A stretch of 64,000 nucleotides of DNA from the NCBI GenBank assembly GCA_027257055.1, contig JAPVLO010000888.1:62001-126000 (forward strand), written 5' to 3'. The notes below the pieces were generated by a model. That model had not been told where the DNA came from. It was given only the letters and a program-made list of their open reading frames with translations, and did not search any database. The translations under genes were made by a program, and so were the position numbers. Within the stretch, counting starts at the first letter, position 1. Every line of letters starts with the position of its first letter. Of the stretch, positions 11,191 to 24,049 are shown piece by piece. This DNA is from Cephalopachus bancanus (Eukaryota > Chordata > Mammalia > Primates > Tarsiidae).

Positions 11191-11486
11191 TTTTTTTTAG
11201 TTGAAGTCTCACTCTTTGTCACCCAGGCTGGAGTGCAGTGGCACACTCATGGCCACCACAGTCTTGACCTGCTAGCCTCAGGTGATCTTTCCTCCTCAAC
11301 CTTCCAAGTATCTGGAAGCTATGGATGCACGCCACCACACCCGGCTAGTTTTTTTTTTGTGATTTATTGTAGAGACAAGGTCTCACCAAGTTGCCCAGAT
11401 TGGTCTCAAACCTCGGGCTCAGGAAGTCCTCTCACCTCGGCTTCCCAGAGTGCTAGGATTACAGACTGAGCCAATGCACCCGGCCA
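11190..11486 (-). mobile_element. Alu, T2, full length
   Basis: Flanked by TCTCCTTTATAT and TCTCCTTAATAT; the (TA)n tract lies inside the left duplication. Confidence 0.9.
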
Positions 11487-11558
11487 TCTCCTTAATATCT
11501 TAGTGGAACCATTCGAGAATGGCTTACAGACATCAAGGCCCTTAATACCCTAGATAGC

Positions 11559-11714
11559 ACATGCCACCATGCCCGGCTAATTTTTTGATTTACTAAAGAG
11601 ATGAGGTCTCGCCATGTTGCCCAGGCTGGTCTCGAACCCCTGGGCTCAGGCAATCTTCTTGCCTCCACCTCCCAAAGTGCTGGGGTGACAGGCGTAAGCC
11701 ACCGTGCCTGGCCA
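11559..11714 (-). mobile_element. Alu 5' half
   Basis: Left monomer plus linker only; ends GTGCCTGGCC beside the L1. Confidence 0.85.
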
Positions 11715-12216
11715 AGCTGCCATCTTTTTCAACAGCTTTGAGATCTAATTCATACGCCATAAAATTCACCTTTTTAAAACTTATGATTCAGTCATTCTTA
11801 GCATATTGTCAGAGTTATATAAACCTCATCAACTATTGAATTTCAGAACATTTTCATCATTCCAAAAAGAAACCCATAGCTATTAGCAATCTCTTCCAGT
11901 CATCTCCTCCCTACCCTGCCCCTGGCAAGCACTAATCCGCTTCCTGTTTCCATGGAGCTGCCTATTCTGGACATTTCACATATGTGGGATCCTACAATAT
12001 ATAGCCTTTTATGTCTGACTTCTTTCATTTAGCATAATGCTTTCGAGGGTTATCCATGCTATATAGCACATATCGGTGCTTTGTTTCTTCTCCTTGCCAA
12101 GTAATATCCCATTGTATGGATATTTTGCTTATCCATGCATCAGTTAATGGACTTTGAGTTGTTTTCACTTTTTTGGTATTACGAATAATGCTTCTATAAA
12201 CATTTATATACAGTTT

Positions 12217-12240
12217 GTTGTGTGTGTGTGTGTGTGTGTA
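12217..12240 (+). repeat. (TG)n microsatellite
   Basis: About ten TG units inside the minus-strand L1. Confidence 0.9.
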
Positions 12241-12371
12241 CACATATGTTTCATTAAATTCTCTTGGGTATATACTGAGAATGGAATTCCTGGGTCATAT
12301 GGTAACTTTTTCTTTCTGAGAAACTGCCAAATTGTTTTCCAAAGTCTCTGTACCATTTCACAACTGCAACA

Positions 12372-12525
12372 GACTAAAAGACACTAATTCCAGACTAAAG
12401 GACACTAAGACTATATATAGCTATATATATATGTCGACATATATAGTAATATATATGTATATAATAAATATATATAATAACTATATATAAAATGTTATAT
12501 ATAAAGGACACTTAGGACTATATAT
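12372..12525. repeat. AT-rich palindromic block inside an L1
   Basis: Begins with two near-identical units (AGACTAAAAGACACTAATTCC, AGACTAAAGGACACTAAG) and continues as TATATA-rich sequence. It holds a 20-bp perfect palindrome at 12426-12445 centred on GTCGAC. A third AAGGACACTTAGGACT motif closes the block. The L1 continues on both sides, so this is an insertion. Confidence 0.7.
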
Positions 12526-13117
12526 ATAAATGAGAGTCTCAATTTTCCCACATCCTTGCCAATACTTGTCTGTCTTTTTCATTATAGCCATCCTCGTAGG
12601 TGTGAGGCAATATCTCACTGTGGTTGTGGTTTGGGTCTGTATTCCTTAAAGACTAATGATTTTGCCCATCTTTTCATGTGCTTATTGGCCACTTGTATAT
12701 CTCCTTTGGAGAAGTGTCTATCCAAATCCTCTGTCAAGCTTCCACCTAGGCGCTGGATGGTAGGAAGTGACACCAAGCACCCACCCAAGGTGACAAGTCT
12801 AACAGGAAACCTCAGATGTAACGCTGGGTTCTTAAAAGCCACCCCTTCAACATGAGAATGGAACAAGAAATTAGCTCATGGTCCAGAGAGAACCACTGGA
12901 TCATTCGGGCATCTCAATCTTGGCCACGAGTAGAGGGTGAAAAGATCTTCCTTTCCATTTATAGTCACACTCATTCTCTCTCTTGGGTTGGGTCTGAGTC
13001 TATGTGGGTTATAAAGAACATAGTAAGCCTGAAAAATTTAAAGACTTTCTGGAAATGTAAGAGAACTGAAATAAAAACTTCAAATGGATAGATCAAAAAG
13101 CTCAATAAAGAATTATT

Positions 13118-13404
13118 AGCCGGGCTCGGTGGCTCAGCCTGTAATCCCGCGCCTTTGAGAGGCTGAGGTGAGTGAATTGCCTGAGCCCGCGGGTTCGAGA
13201 CCCGCCTGGGCAGCGAGACCTCATCTCTACAATGTCAAAAAATCAGCCGGGCGTGGTAGCGCATGCCTGTAATTCCAGCTACTTGGAAGGCTGAGGCGGA
13301 AGGATCGCCGGAGCCCAGCAGGTAGAGGCTGCGGTGGCTGGGAGTGGCCATTGAATTCCAGTCTGGGCGACAGAGTGAGACTCCGACTCAAAAAAAAAAA
13401 AAAT
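13118..13404 (+). mobile_element. Alu, T3, full length
   Basis: AATTATTA duplications on both sides; a 2-3 base loss in the linker (CAATGTCAAAAAATCAGCC). Confidence 0.95.
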
Positions 13405-13481
13405 TATTAAAACTGAAAATAAAGAAATAATAACAACTAAAATGCAGCCCAGGAACCCAGAATTAGAAATCATCAGCTTAA

Positions 13482-13788
13482 GGCCGGGCTTGGTAGCTCA
13501 GTCTGTCATCCCAGCACTTTGCGAGGCCGAGGTGAGTGGATTGCCTGAGCCCATGGGTTCGAGACTAGCCTGGGAAACTTGGCGAGACCTCGTCTCTACA
13601 ATAAATCAAAAATTAGCTGGGTGTGGTAGTGCATGCCTGTAGTTCCAGCAACTTGGAAGGCTGAGGTGGAAGGGAATCACCAGAGCCCAGCGGGTCGATG
13701 TTGGGGTGGCCATGAGCATGCCACTGCCCTCCAGCCTGGGCGATGGAGTGAGACTCCAACTCCAAAAAAAAAAAAAGAAAGAAAGAAA
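13482..13788 (+). mobile_element. Alu, T2, full length
   Basis: Flanked by ATCAGCTTAA and ATCAGTTTAA; tail includes GAAA units. Confidence 0.93.
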
Positions 13789-13996
13789 GAATCAGTTTAA
13801 AAGATATGGAAGCTAAGAGTATAAGGATCTAATGCATATATTTAGTTTCAGAAGTAGATGAAATAAAACAGGAAAGACAACATTCCCCAGTATTCCAAGA
13901 AAGAATGGCAGAGAATTTTCTAATATTGTTGAAAGACAAGTTATTAGATTTGAGAATCTCAACCAACTCCAAGGATTAATAAAAATAAATCCTCAG

Positions 13997-14262
13997 GCCA
14001 GGCGCAGTGGCTCATGCCTGTAATCCCAGCACTTGGGGAGGCTGAGGAAGAAGGATTCCTTGAGTCCAAGAATTCGAGAACTTGTCTCTACAAAAAATAA
14101 AAAATGTTAGCTGGGCATGGTGGTGCCTGCCTATAGTCCCAGCTACTCAGGAGGCAAGGCAGAAGGATTGCCTGAGCCCAGGAGATAGAGGCTGCAGTGA
14201 GCTGTGATTGTGCCACTGCACTCCAGCCTGGACTGAGTGAGACCCTAACTGAAAAGGAAGAA
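13997..14262 (+). mobile_element. Alu, J, internal deletion
   Basis: About 20 bases are missing from the left arm (TTCGAGAACTTGTCTC). Confidence 0.9.
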
Positions 14263-14312
14263 AGAAAGAGAGGGAGGAAGGGAGAGAGGGTTAGGGAGAA
14301 AGAGAAAGAGAG
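14262..14312 (+). repeat. Purine-rich (GAAA/GGAA) tract
   Basis: AAGAAAGAGAGGGAGGAAGG-type sequence joins the tail of one Alu to the head of the next. Confidence 0.85.
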
Positions 14313-14588
14313 AGCCGGGCTCGGTGGCTCAGACTGTATTCCTGCCTTTGGGAGGCTGAGGTGAGTGGATTGCCTGAGGCCGCAGTTTCGAGACCCGCCT
14401 GGGCAGCAAGACCTCATCTCTACAATAAATCAAAAAATCAGCCGGGCGTGGTAGCGCATGCCTGTAATTCCGGCTACTGGGAAGGCTGAGGCGGAAGGAT
14501 CGCTGGAGCCCAGCAGGCGAGGCTGCAGTGGCCGGGAGCGGCCACTGCACTCCAGTCTGGGCGACAGAGTGAGGCTCCAACTCAAAAA

Positions 14589-14631
<43 letters not shown>

Positions 14632-14633
14632 AA
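14313..14633 (+). mobile_element. Alu, T3, full length
   Basis: Few changes from T3, with a long AAAT tail. It inserted at the tail of the J copy and purine tract before it. Confidence 0.95.
14585..14633 (+). repeat. (AAAT)n tail microsatellite
   Basis: About a dozen AAAT units form the 3' tail of the T3 Alu ending here. Confidence 0.95.
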
Positions 14634-15603
14634 GGAATGGCAGTTTGCAACGTGACTGCCAATTCGACAGCAACCATGGAAACCAATAAGACGGAAGAAC
14701 GATACCTTCAATGCACAGAGACAAAAATAACTGACAATTTAGAATTCTAAGACCTATATAAGTATCTTTCAAGAAAGAGGAAGAGAAAGATCTTCAGAAA
14801 AACAAAAACAGATGGGAGGCCTGAGATGTAAGAAAGAACAATGAGGAAAAAGGTCAGGCAACTATGTGGGTCGTGGAGGAAGTTGAATTGTGGACTGCAT
14901 AAAGCAATTATAACTTAGAGGTAGAAAAGTAGTTGGAACTGAACAACGAATGTTCTAAGCCTTGAAGGATGTCACTCGAGTCAGAGCTCTGAGGCCTTAT
15001 TTGTTTAGGGGCAGGGAAAAGGTACCGATTGATCTTAACCCGTATGAGAGACTAAGTATGCGTGTAAAGTTAGCCAGATAATCTACTAAAAGACACCCAT
15101 CACTTCCATACAAACAGAAGAAAGTTAAGAAATGAGAAACACAGAAAGGAACGATTAATCAGTCCCGAAAAGGGCAATCCAGGGGGCCATCAACACAGAA
15201 GGGGCAAACCACGGCACATTCAGAAAATGAAATATTATACGCTATGACTTTACAAGTTGAAGAACAACAGCAACATATATCAACATGGAAAACAATGCGA
15301 ATAGAAGAAGTCATAGAAGGAAATACCAGGTGATTCTGTGAAGTACAAAATGCGCCGAGGCTAAACAATACCTGGAACAGTTTGAACTTTATAGAACACA
15401 GAATATGTAGGTGCTTAAAGAAAAACACACAGGACAGTGGTTACCACTAGAGAAGAGGGCAGGGCCCACAGCAGGCCTCTAAAGTATGATAATGTTCTAT
15501 TTCTGAAGCTCAGTGGTTGGCTATGGTTACTTGTTTCATTATGATTTCAATTGTAGATGTGTTTTTAGCACTGTATGACATCTTACACACACAACAAAAG
15601 TTG

Positions 15604-17083
<1,480 letters not shown>

Positions 17084-17373
17084 TTTTTTTTTTTTGAGTT
17101 GGAGTCTCACTCTGTCGCCCAGACTGGAGTGCAGTAGCCACTCCCGGCCACCGCGGCCTCGACCTGCTGGGCTCCGGCGATCCTTCTGCCTCAGCCTTCC
17201 GAGTAGCCGGAATTACAGGCATGCGCTACCACGCCCAGCTGATTTTTTTTTTTTATTTATTGTAGAGATGAGGTCTCGCTGCCCAGGGGGGTCTCGAACC
17301 TGCGGACTCAGGCAATCCACTCACCGCAGCCTTCCAAAGGCGTGGGATTACAGGCTGAGCCACCGAGCCTGGC
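17084..17373 (-). mobile_element. Alu, T3, full length
   Basis: TTTCAAGCTT occurs on both sides (about 17072 and 17377). Confidence 0.95.
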
Positions 17374-17537
17374 TACTTTCAAGCTTCCTTTTGTCAAAGA
17401 TACGATCCTAACCCTAACCCCAGCTCACATCAGGGAGGCTAAGTTCCACACTCATGCTCATGGCTGGGTGTGTGAAAATTCACTAGAAGCAGAGATACAA
17501 TCGCTCATTCTAAAGGTCAACTTCAAGAATAAACATG

Positions 17538-17834
17538 GAGCCCGGCACAGTGGCTCACGCCTATAATCCCAGCACTTTGGGAGGTGGAGAGGATTGTCTG
17601 AGCCCAGGGGTCCGAGACCAGGCTGGGCAACTTGGAGAGACCTTGTCTCTACAGTAAATCAGAAAATTGGTCAGGTGTGGTGGTGCACATCTGTAGTTCC
17701 AGTTACTTGGGAGACTGAGGCGGAAGGATCGCCTGAGCCCAGCAGGTAGAGGCTGCAGTGGCCGTGGGCATGCCACTGCACTCCAGCCTGGGGCAACAGA
17801 GTGAGACTCCTACTCAAAAAAAAAAAAAAAAAAA
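17538..17834 (+). mobile_element. Alu, T2, full length
   Basis: AAGAATAAACATG repeats at about 17525 and 17833. Confidence 0.95.
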
Positions 17835-17839
17835 GAATA

Positions 17840-18070
17840 AACATGTGAAAATAGTGAAAAACTTAAAAGTCACAGCTGAGGTGGATGACCCTATCAGATG
17901 TTCGACTGTATTCTAGAACTACAGATATTAAAATGGGGTGAACAAAAAGTGGAAAGTTGAACCCAAGTAGATACAAGAGTTAAATAAATGAAAAAAAGAG
18001 AAAGCAACGAGAAAAGTGAAAGAAGACGAATGAATGAATCAATATAAAATGCTGGAACAAGTGAGGAAAC
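17840..18070 (+). other. A-rich spacer, possibly L1-derived
   Basis: A-rich on the plus strand and located between Alus in a region where other L1 pieces lie in the same orientation. I could not match a specific L1 segment. Confidence 0.3.
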
Positions 18071-18361
18071 TTTTTTTTTTAGTCAGAGTCTCACTCTGTT
18101 GCCCAGGATGGAGTGCAGTGGCACGCTCAACAGCCATCACAGTCTTGACCTGCTGGGCTCAAGCAAGCCTTCCACCTCAGCCTTCCAAGTAGCTGGGATT
18201 ACAGGCGCGTACAATCACACCTGGCTAATTTTTTCATTTCTTGTAGAGATGGCGGTCTCGCTAGTTGCCTAGGCTGGTCTCGTACTCCTGGACTCAAGCA
18301 ATCTTTCCACCTCGGCCTGCCAAAGTGCTGGGATGACAGGTATGAGCCACAGTGCCTGGCC
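18071..18361 (-). mobile_element. Alu, early T2, full length
   Basis: Mixed J and T2 diagnostic bases (GTCTCGCTAGTTGCC, CTTCCAAGTAGCTGGG). Confidence 0.9.
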
Positions 18362-18489
18362 CTAAGGAGTACATCGAAAGGCTTAGAAGCAGCCAAGTTA
18401 ATAATTCCCCTTCCTTCCCCTCCAGCAATTGCTTTTGGAAGTAGCCCCCAAGATAAAGCTTTAAGACGTTCATATGCTTGCACAAGCTA

Positions 18490-19877
18490 TTTGCACACTC
18501 ATAAGAAAGCCCATGCAATTCCACTGCCCCCAATTCCCCCTACCACCCCCACACCTCCCAACAACTTCCCGGCCTTTGAAAAACCATCAGATGCAGGTCA
18601 CGTGAGGAAAACCTGTATTCACTGCCGGGGGCACAGGTATTCTCACTTAAGACGGGCAAACAGGCTCCAGCAACCTCATCTACAATTACAGACAACTATG
18701 AGTCACCAAATGACCGAGGAAAACAGCAAAAGAGACGCAACAGACCCAACACAAGTTGGCGAGATCCCTTCTCTAAAAAAAAAGATCGGATTAGAAAGCA
18801 AAATACTTTGGAATGATAATTTGTTGGGAACTAAAACTATCAAAGCCAAAATAAAAACTCAACAGATAGGGTGGAAAGCAGACTCAACTGACTCTGAATT
18901 TGGGCTGAAAGTGTAATCACATCCCTAGACAATTACATTCCATGCTAAAAACAAAGAACAGTGTGAAAGAAAAATTAGGGGATACTGAAGACAGTGTAAT
19001 GGCTCCTGAAACCCCTGGATTGAATGACGATTTCTTTAAAGGAGAAAACGTGAAGAAGAAATTTCCCCGTGCTGAAGCTAGATGTCAGTAGTAATTGCAA
19101 AGAGTCCAAAAGGTGGTGAGAAAGATAAGTAAAGAATGCCCTTCTAGATATTCAGTGGTGAAGTACATAATCTCAAGAGACTAGGGAGAAAATTCCAAAA
19201 GCTTCCAGGGAGGACACAAAAGACCATATAGTTCCTTAAAAGGAAAAGAGACTCATTCCCACAGAGAAGCAGATTTGAAGTCTAGTGAAAACAAGCCATC
19301 GGACTTCAATATTACAGAAGTTACAGTTTACTGTAATGAACTTCTCAGCAGGGAACACCAGACTGGAGCTGTCTCTGAGAGGGGGCTCCCAGTCACCTGC
19401 TTATCCTCCCTGGACTCAGGAATCTCCAGGTGAGGCCTTAAGAGTCTTTCTCTCAACCTGAAGAAATTTCGGAGTGATTACCTGATATGATTGCAAAAGT
19501 GTCTTTCACAAGCCATTTCAATAATATCACCCATTCCATCTACCATTTCTTGTTCCACCACCAGTGCCATCTTTCTACATCCTCATGAGTAATTCTACAA
19601 GGCATAAGTGTGTGGGAATGTACACTCCCCAGGGGACAAGGCCTGGGAAGTACAGGCCTGTCTAGGGACTACCAGAACACTGAGTTTCTTATTAATAATG
19701 CCGGACGCTAGAAGACAATGGAGCAATATCTTCAAAGGATTAATAAAAAGAAATGTTAAGACCTACAGTTTCATGCCAACTAAATGATCATCCAAGTAAG
19801 AAGGGAAAACGAAGATGTGGATGCATAAGGATTCAAAACAGTTTACCACTGTCAAACCCTTTCTAAAAGAATTACTC
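18490..19877 (+). mobile_element. Old L1/HAL1-like fragment
   Basis: The 3' part reads GCCGGACGCTAGAAGACAAT, GGAGCAATATCTTCAAAGG and CCAAGTAAGAAGGG, a familiar L1/HAL1 series. The 5' part includes a 141-codon open frame at 18491-18916 that resembles no protein I know and is probably chance in A-rich L1 sequence. Confidence 0.55.
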
Positions 19878-20029
19878 CATAGTCCTTGCTACTCAGGAGG
19901 CTGAGGTGGGAGGATTGCTTGAGCCCAGAAGTTCCAGGTTGCAGTGTGCCATGATCACATCTGTCAATAGCTACTGTGCTCTGGCCTGGGCAACACTACA
20001 AGACCCTGTTCTCTTGAAGTAAAAAAAAA
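19878..20029 (+). mobile_element. Alu right-arm monomer, J
   Basis: Starts at TAGTCCTTGCTACTCAGG; no left arm precedes it. Confidence 0.82.
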
Positions 20030-20091
20030 GGCAGAAGACTATCTAAGTAGCATGGTGAAATTACTACATTGAGTTTTTAAAAAATGACAAG

Positions 20092-20394
20092 AGCCGGGTG
20101 CAGTGGCTCATGCCTGTCACCCCAGCACTTCGGGAGGTAGAGGTAAGAGGATTGCCTGAGCCCACAGGTTTGAGACTAGGCGTAGGCAACATGGCAAGGC
20201 CTTGTCTCTACATCTCTACAGTACATAAAAAAATTAGCTGGGCATGATAGCACATGCCTGTAGTTCCAGCTACTTGGAAGGCTGAGGAGGAAGGATTGCC
20301 GGAGCCCAGCAGATTGAGGCTGCAGTAGCCATGAGCGTGCCACTGCACTACAGCCTGGTGGCAGAGTGAGACTCTGATAAAAAAAAAAAAAAAG
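20092..20394 (+). mobile_element. Alu, T2, full length
   Basis: Has an 8-base tandem repeat of CATCTCTA in the left arm. Confidence 0.92.
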
Positions 20395-20830
20395 TTTATT
20401 CATGTATGGAAATGAAATATGATAAATGCTGAGGTCACAGGAATACCTTATCTAAAATTCTTACCTATTCATACAAAAAGAACGTCTTGTAATTTAAGAA
20501 GGTAAATATTCTTAACACAAAAAAATCTTCTGTATTTTCCAAATATTTGTGTAATCTTGGGGGCAGGGAAACCCTGCTTAAGCAAAGTCAATTCCAGAAG
20601 ACTAAAGAAAGATAACAGTTTAGATTTCATACAAACTAGAAACTTCTTTTGATGAAAAAGTAGCACGAATGCTGTTAATAAACAGTGGCAGATGAGAAAA
20701 CTAATAACCATAATATACAAAGAAATTATAACCAACAGAAAAGGAAAATAGAAAAAAAAATCAAGATACTATTAAACAAAAAAATTGTAGAATATGAGAT
20801 ATATAATATGCTCATTCATATATGTGTGTG
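20395..20830 (+). other. AT-rich stretch, possibly continuing L1
   Basis: Follows an Alu that interrupts the L1-like region. It contains A-rich sequence and no recognisable domain. The 88-codon frames here are low-complexity. Confidence 0.35.
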
Positions 20831-21012
20831 TGTCTCATACTATGGATATAATCCTTTTGTGGGGGGGGCTGGAGTCTCACTCTGTCACCCAGGCTGGAGT
20901 GTGGTGGCACGCTTATGGCCACCGAAGCCTTGCCCTGCTGGGCTCAAATGATCCTTCCACCTCAGCCTTCCAAGTAGCTGGAGCTATAGGCATGTGCCAC
21001 CCTGCCCAGCTG

Positions 21013-21302
21013 ATTTTTTTTTTTTTGAGTTGGAGTCTCACTCTGTGCCCAGACTGGAGTGCAGTGGCCGCTCCCGGCCACCGCAGCCTCGACCTGCTGG
21101 GCTCCAGCGATCTTTCCACCTCAGCCTTCCAAGTAGCTAGAACTACAGGCGCACACTACCACGCCCGGCTAATTTTGATTTATTGTAGAGATGAGGTCTC
21201 ACCAAGTTGCCCAGGTGGGTCTCGAACCCGCGAGCTCAGGCAATCCACTCACCTCAGCCTCCCAAAGTGCTGGGATTACAGGCTGAGCCACCGAACCTGG
21301 CT
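21013..21302 (-). mobile_element. Alu, T2/T3 intermediate, full length
   Basis: Keeps CACCAAGTTGCCCAGG but has CGCTCCCGGCCACC of T3. Confidence 0.93.
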
Positions 21303-21314
21303 TCATCAGGATTC

Positions 21315-21599
21315 TTTTTTTTTTTGAGTTGGAGTCTCACTCTGTCGCCCAGACTGGAGTGCGGTGGCCGCTCCCGGCCACCGCAGCCTCGACCTGCTGG
21401 GCTCCGGCGATCCTTCCGCCTCAGCCTTCCGAGTAGCCGGAATTACAGGCATGCGCTACCACGCCCGGCTGAATTTTTGATTTATTGTAGAGATGAGGTC
21501 TCGCTGCCCAGGCGGGTCTCGAACCCACGGGCTCAGGCAATCCATTCACCTCAGCCTCCCAAAGGCGCGGGATTACAGGCTGAGCCACCAAGCCCAGCC
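21315..21599 (-). mobile_element. Alu, T3, full length
   Basis: Near the T3 consensus; 13 unique bases (TTCATCAGGATTC) separate it from the previous copy. Confidence 0.95.
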
Positions 21600-21989
21600 T
21601 TTTTTTTTTTTTTAATTATAGAGAAAAGGGCTCACCAAGTTGCCCAGGCTGGTCTCGAACCCCTGAGCTCAGGCAGTTCTCTCGCCTCCACCTCCCAAAG
21701 TGCTGGGATGACAGGCGTGAGCCACTATGCCTAGCTATAATCTTATATATACAGAGAAAAGTCTGGAAGAAATGAAAATGGTAATTACATCATGGCAGTG
21801 AGGAAGGGAATAAAGAAGACAGGCCAGCAGAGACTTTCAGTCTTCACTCTCTGTATAAATGATTTGAAGTTTATTTTTATGACAAACACCTTAACCTTGC
21901 TGTAATCTTCTTTTATTATATTCATACAAAAATATATCCTCATTATTAAAAAAATTAAACCATAAAAAAAAGATAAAGAGTTAAAAAGC

Positions 21990-22265
21990 AGCCAGGCATA
22001 GGGGCCCACACCTGCAATCCCAGCACTTTGGGAGACTGAAGTGGGAGGATCACTTGAGTCCAGGAGTTCGAGGCCAGCCTTAGCAGCATAGCAAGACCTC
22101 ATTCCTACAAAAAAAAATTTTTTTAAGTAGCTTGGTGTGGTGGTGTGAGCCTATAATCCCAGCTACTTGGGGGGTTGAGAAGGAAGAATCACCTGAGCCC
22201 AGGAGTTCAAAGTTGTGGTAAACTGTGATTGTGCCATTGCACTCCAGCCTGGGTGACAGAGGGAG
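21990..22265 (+). mobile_element. Alu, J
   Basis: Ends GGTGACAGAGGGAGAG, leading into the compound microsatellite. Confidence 0.9.
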
Positions 22266-22292
22266 AGAGGGGAAGGGGGTGGGGGTGGGGTA

Positions 22293-22329
<37 letters not shown>

Positions 22330-22334
22330 CACAG

Positions 22335-22365
<31 letters not shown>

Positions 22366-22444
22366 GGTGGGGGAGAGGAAGAGGAAGGGAGGGCGAAAGG
22401 AAGGAAGGAACGAGGAAAGGAGAGAGAGAGAGAGAAGAAAGAAA
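22262..22444 (+). repeat. Compound purine tract with (GA)n and (CA)n
   Basis: A GGGGT/GGAAG-rich stretch, then about 14 GA units, about 14 CA units (22334-22362), then GGAAGG- and GAGA-rich sequence to 22444. It follows a J-type Alu tail. Confidence 0.95.
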
Positions 22445-22447
22445 ATG

Positions 22448-22575
22448 TCCTAAAATCAGATAGTGGTGCTAGTTATCCAACTCTGTGAATGTTCTAGAAC
22501 TCCCTGAACTGCAGAATTTAAAAACATCAATTCATATGTGAATTATAACACAGTAAAGCTGTTTTTTTAAAAAAA
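22448..22575 (+). mobile_element. L1 3' end fragment
   Basis: Contains CCAACTCTGTGAATGTTCTA, TGCAGAATTTAAAAACATCA and ATGTGAATTATAACACAGTA before AAGCTGTTTTTTT, in the order of old L1 3' UTRs. Confidence 0.7.
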
Positions 22576-22647
22576 CCCACATATGTCCAAACTCAGAACC
22601 CTACACCAAAAAAGGTAAACTTTATCATACCTTAATAAATTCAGCTC

Positions 22648-22945
22648 TATTTATTTATTTATTTTTGAGTCGGAGTCTCACTCTGTCGCCCAGACTGGAG
22701 TGCAGTGGCCGCTCCCGGCCACCGCAGCCTCGACCTGCTGGGCTCCGGCGATCCTTCCGCCTCAGCCTTCCCAGTAGCCGGAATTACATGCATGAGCTAC
22801 CACGCCCGGCTGATTTTTTGATTTATTGTAGAGATGAGGTATTGCCAAGTTGCCCAGGTGGGTCTCGAACCCACAGGCTCAGGCAACCCACTCACCTCAG
22901 CCTCCCAAAGGCACGGGATTACAGGCTGAGCCACCAAGCCCGGCT
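22648..22945 (-). mobile_element. Alu, T3-like, full length
   Basis: AAATTCAGCT is repeated at about 22638 and 22946; tail of TTTA units. Confidence 0.95.
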
Positions 22946-22949
22946 AAAT

Positions 22950-23185
22950 TCAGCTTTAAAGAAGACTCATATACCCTTTGATCAACTCTCAGTACTCATC
23001 CTCAGAAAACAAGAAAGAACATCCAGAAAGATTTAGTTTAAAGGATGTTTGTTACAGCAATGTTACAAGAAGGAAATAAACATGTCGAACAGCAGGAGTC
23101 TGGATATTTATGGAATACTATGTGGCCCTTAAGAATGTCCTAAGAAATTAATCATTGATGAGGAAAGGTAATGTATCAGGTCTCA
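22950..23185 (+). mobile_element. L1 ORF2 3' fragment, diverged
   Basis: TATTTATGGAATACTATGTG followed by GCCCTTAAGAATG corresponds to the L1 segment before the ORF2 stop. GTTACAGCAATGTTAC precedes it, as in related L1s. Confidence 0.55.
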
Positions 23186-23580
23186 GCAGGAAAGCAGGCA
23201 CATTCAGATTGGGTCATCTGAGTAGAGTTTAACAAGGGTGTTATTTATAAAGCAGGGCGCAGGAAAACCACGAGCTATAGGGCAGGGCCTGGCATCGCAA
23301 GCAGGGGGGCGTGAACAGCTGAAGCGCCAGGAAAAGCAGCAGGGTGGAGAGGCTGGCCACTCAGCCTGCCTTCCACGAGGGACCCGCCAACCTGCTGACA
23401 CCCGGCAGGGAGGGACTCTGCAGCGTGATCACAGAATCTGTTCTCCTCTCACGACAGCTTCCTGCTAGGGCCTCCAATGGATGAAGCCAGTGGGACCCCC
23501 GAGGGCGAGGGGGGAGCAGGGTGGAGAGCCAATCTGAGGGACAGATGGTGTATACCCAGCACAGACAGCCTAACAGGAAA
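23185..23580 (+). repeat. Ancient repeat family Y, copy 1
   Basis: TTCAGATTGGGTCATCTGAG, GTTTAACAAGGGTGTTATTT, then a G+C-rich stretch ending TGGAGAGCCAATCTGAGGGA. The first part aligns with 55866-55910. It resembles a common mammalian interspersed repeat whose name I cannot give with confidence. Confidence 0.5.
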
Positions 23581-23645
23581 CAAAAGAAGTGGTTCACTAG
23601 AGACTACACTTTTAACAAGAATTACAGATAATATGTAATCTCTTA

Positions 23646-23800
<155 letters not shown>

Positions 23801-23857
23801 GAATTCTGGAACAGTTTACTCCAAGAGGTAAATAGTGGTTCATTCAAACTTCTTCAA

Positions 23858-23965
23858 CAGTGATGCTATTGGCAATTGATGAAGTGATTCTTCATTGCTG
23901 GGGGCTGTCCCGAGCATTTCAGGACATTTAGCATTTCTGGTCCCCAGGGCACCAAACTCCAGCAG
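23858..23965 (-). mobile_element. MER20-like fragment
   Basis: CATTGCTGGGGGCTGTCCCG, then AGCATTTCAGGACATTTAGC and TTTCTGGTCCCCAGGGCACC, follow the MER20 order in reverse orientation. One end is missing. Confidence 0.6.
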
Positions 23966-24049
23966 AAATTCCAGTCATTTCAATAACATTTCAATGAACC
24001 CACTTAAAAACCCCTACCTACTGCCAGATATGGGGTGATTCCACACCTG

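Larger units (their letters stand above)
11725..12850 (-). mobile_element. L1 ORF2 C-terminal/3' UTR fragment
   Basis: The plus strand reads as the reverse complement of old L1: ACCATAAAATTCACC-like start, CCTATTCTGGACATTTCACA, TAATATCCCATTGTATGGAT, CTTGGGTATATACTGAGAAT, TTTTCATGTGCTTATTGGCC. The ORF2 end therefore lies near 12.0-12.2 kb and the 3' UTR runs left. A (TG)n tract and an AT-rich block interrupt it. No coding capacity remains. Confidence 0.85.
13800..15600 (+). mobile_element. Old L1 (ORF2 end and 3' region), broken by two Alus
   Basis: Resembles sense-strand L1: GAGAATCTCAACCAACTCC with GGATTAATAAAAATAAATCC before the first Alu. After the second come GACAATTTAGAATTCTAAGACC, GAAATATTATACGCTATGAC, ACATATATCAACATGGA and AGGACAGTGGTTACC. 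Many frameshifts; no protein can be made. Confidence 0.72.
20868..21736 (-). mobile_element. Older Alu split by two younger Alus
   Basis: Right arm 20868-21012 and left arm 21600-21736 are separated by two full Alus. The right part has lost its T-run to a GGGGGGG stretch. Confidence 0.82.

Noticed and set aside
17407..17421. CCTAACCCTAACCCC, a telomere-like motif
   Set aside because: Only about two units; too short to be an interstitial telomeric repeat.
18491..18916. A 141-codon frame on the plus strand
   Set aside because: It lies in A-rich L1/HAL1-like sequence, lacks similarity to any protein I know and has no exon signals that I can see.
20794..21327. A 177-codon frame on the plus strand
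   Set aside because: Its conceptual peptide repeats the Alu antisense pattern across stacked copies.
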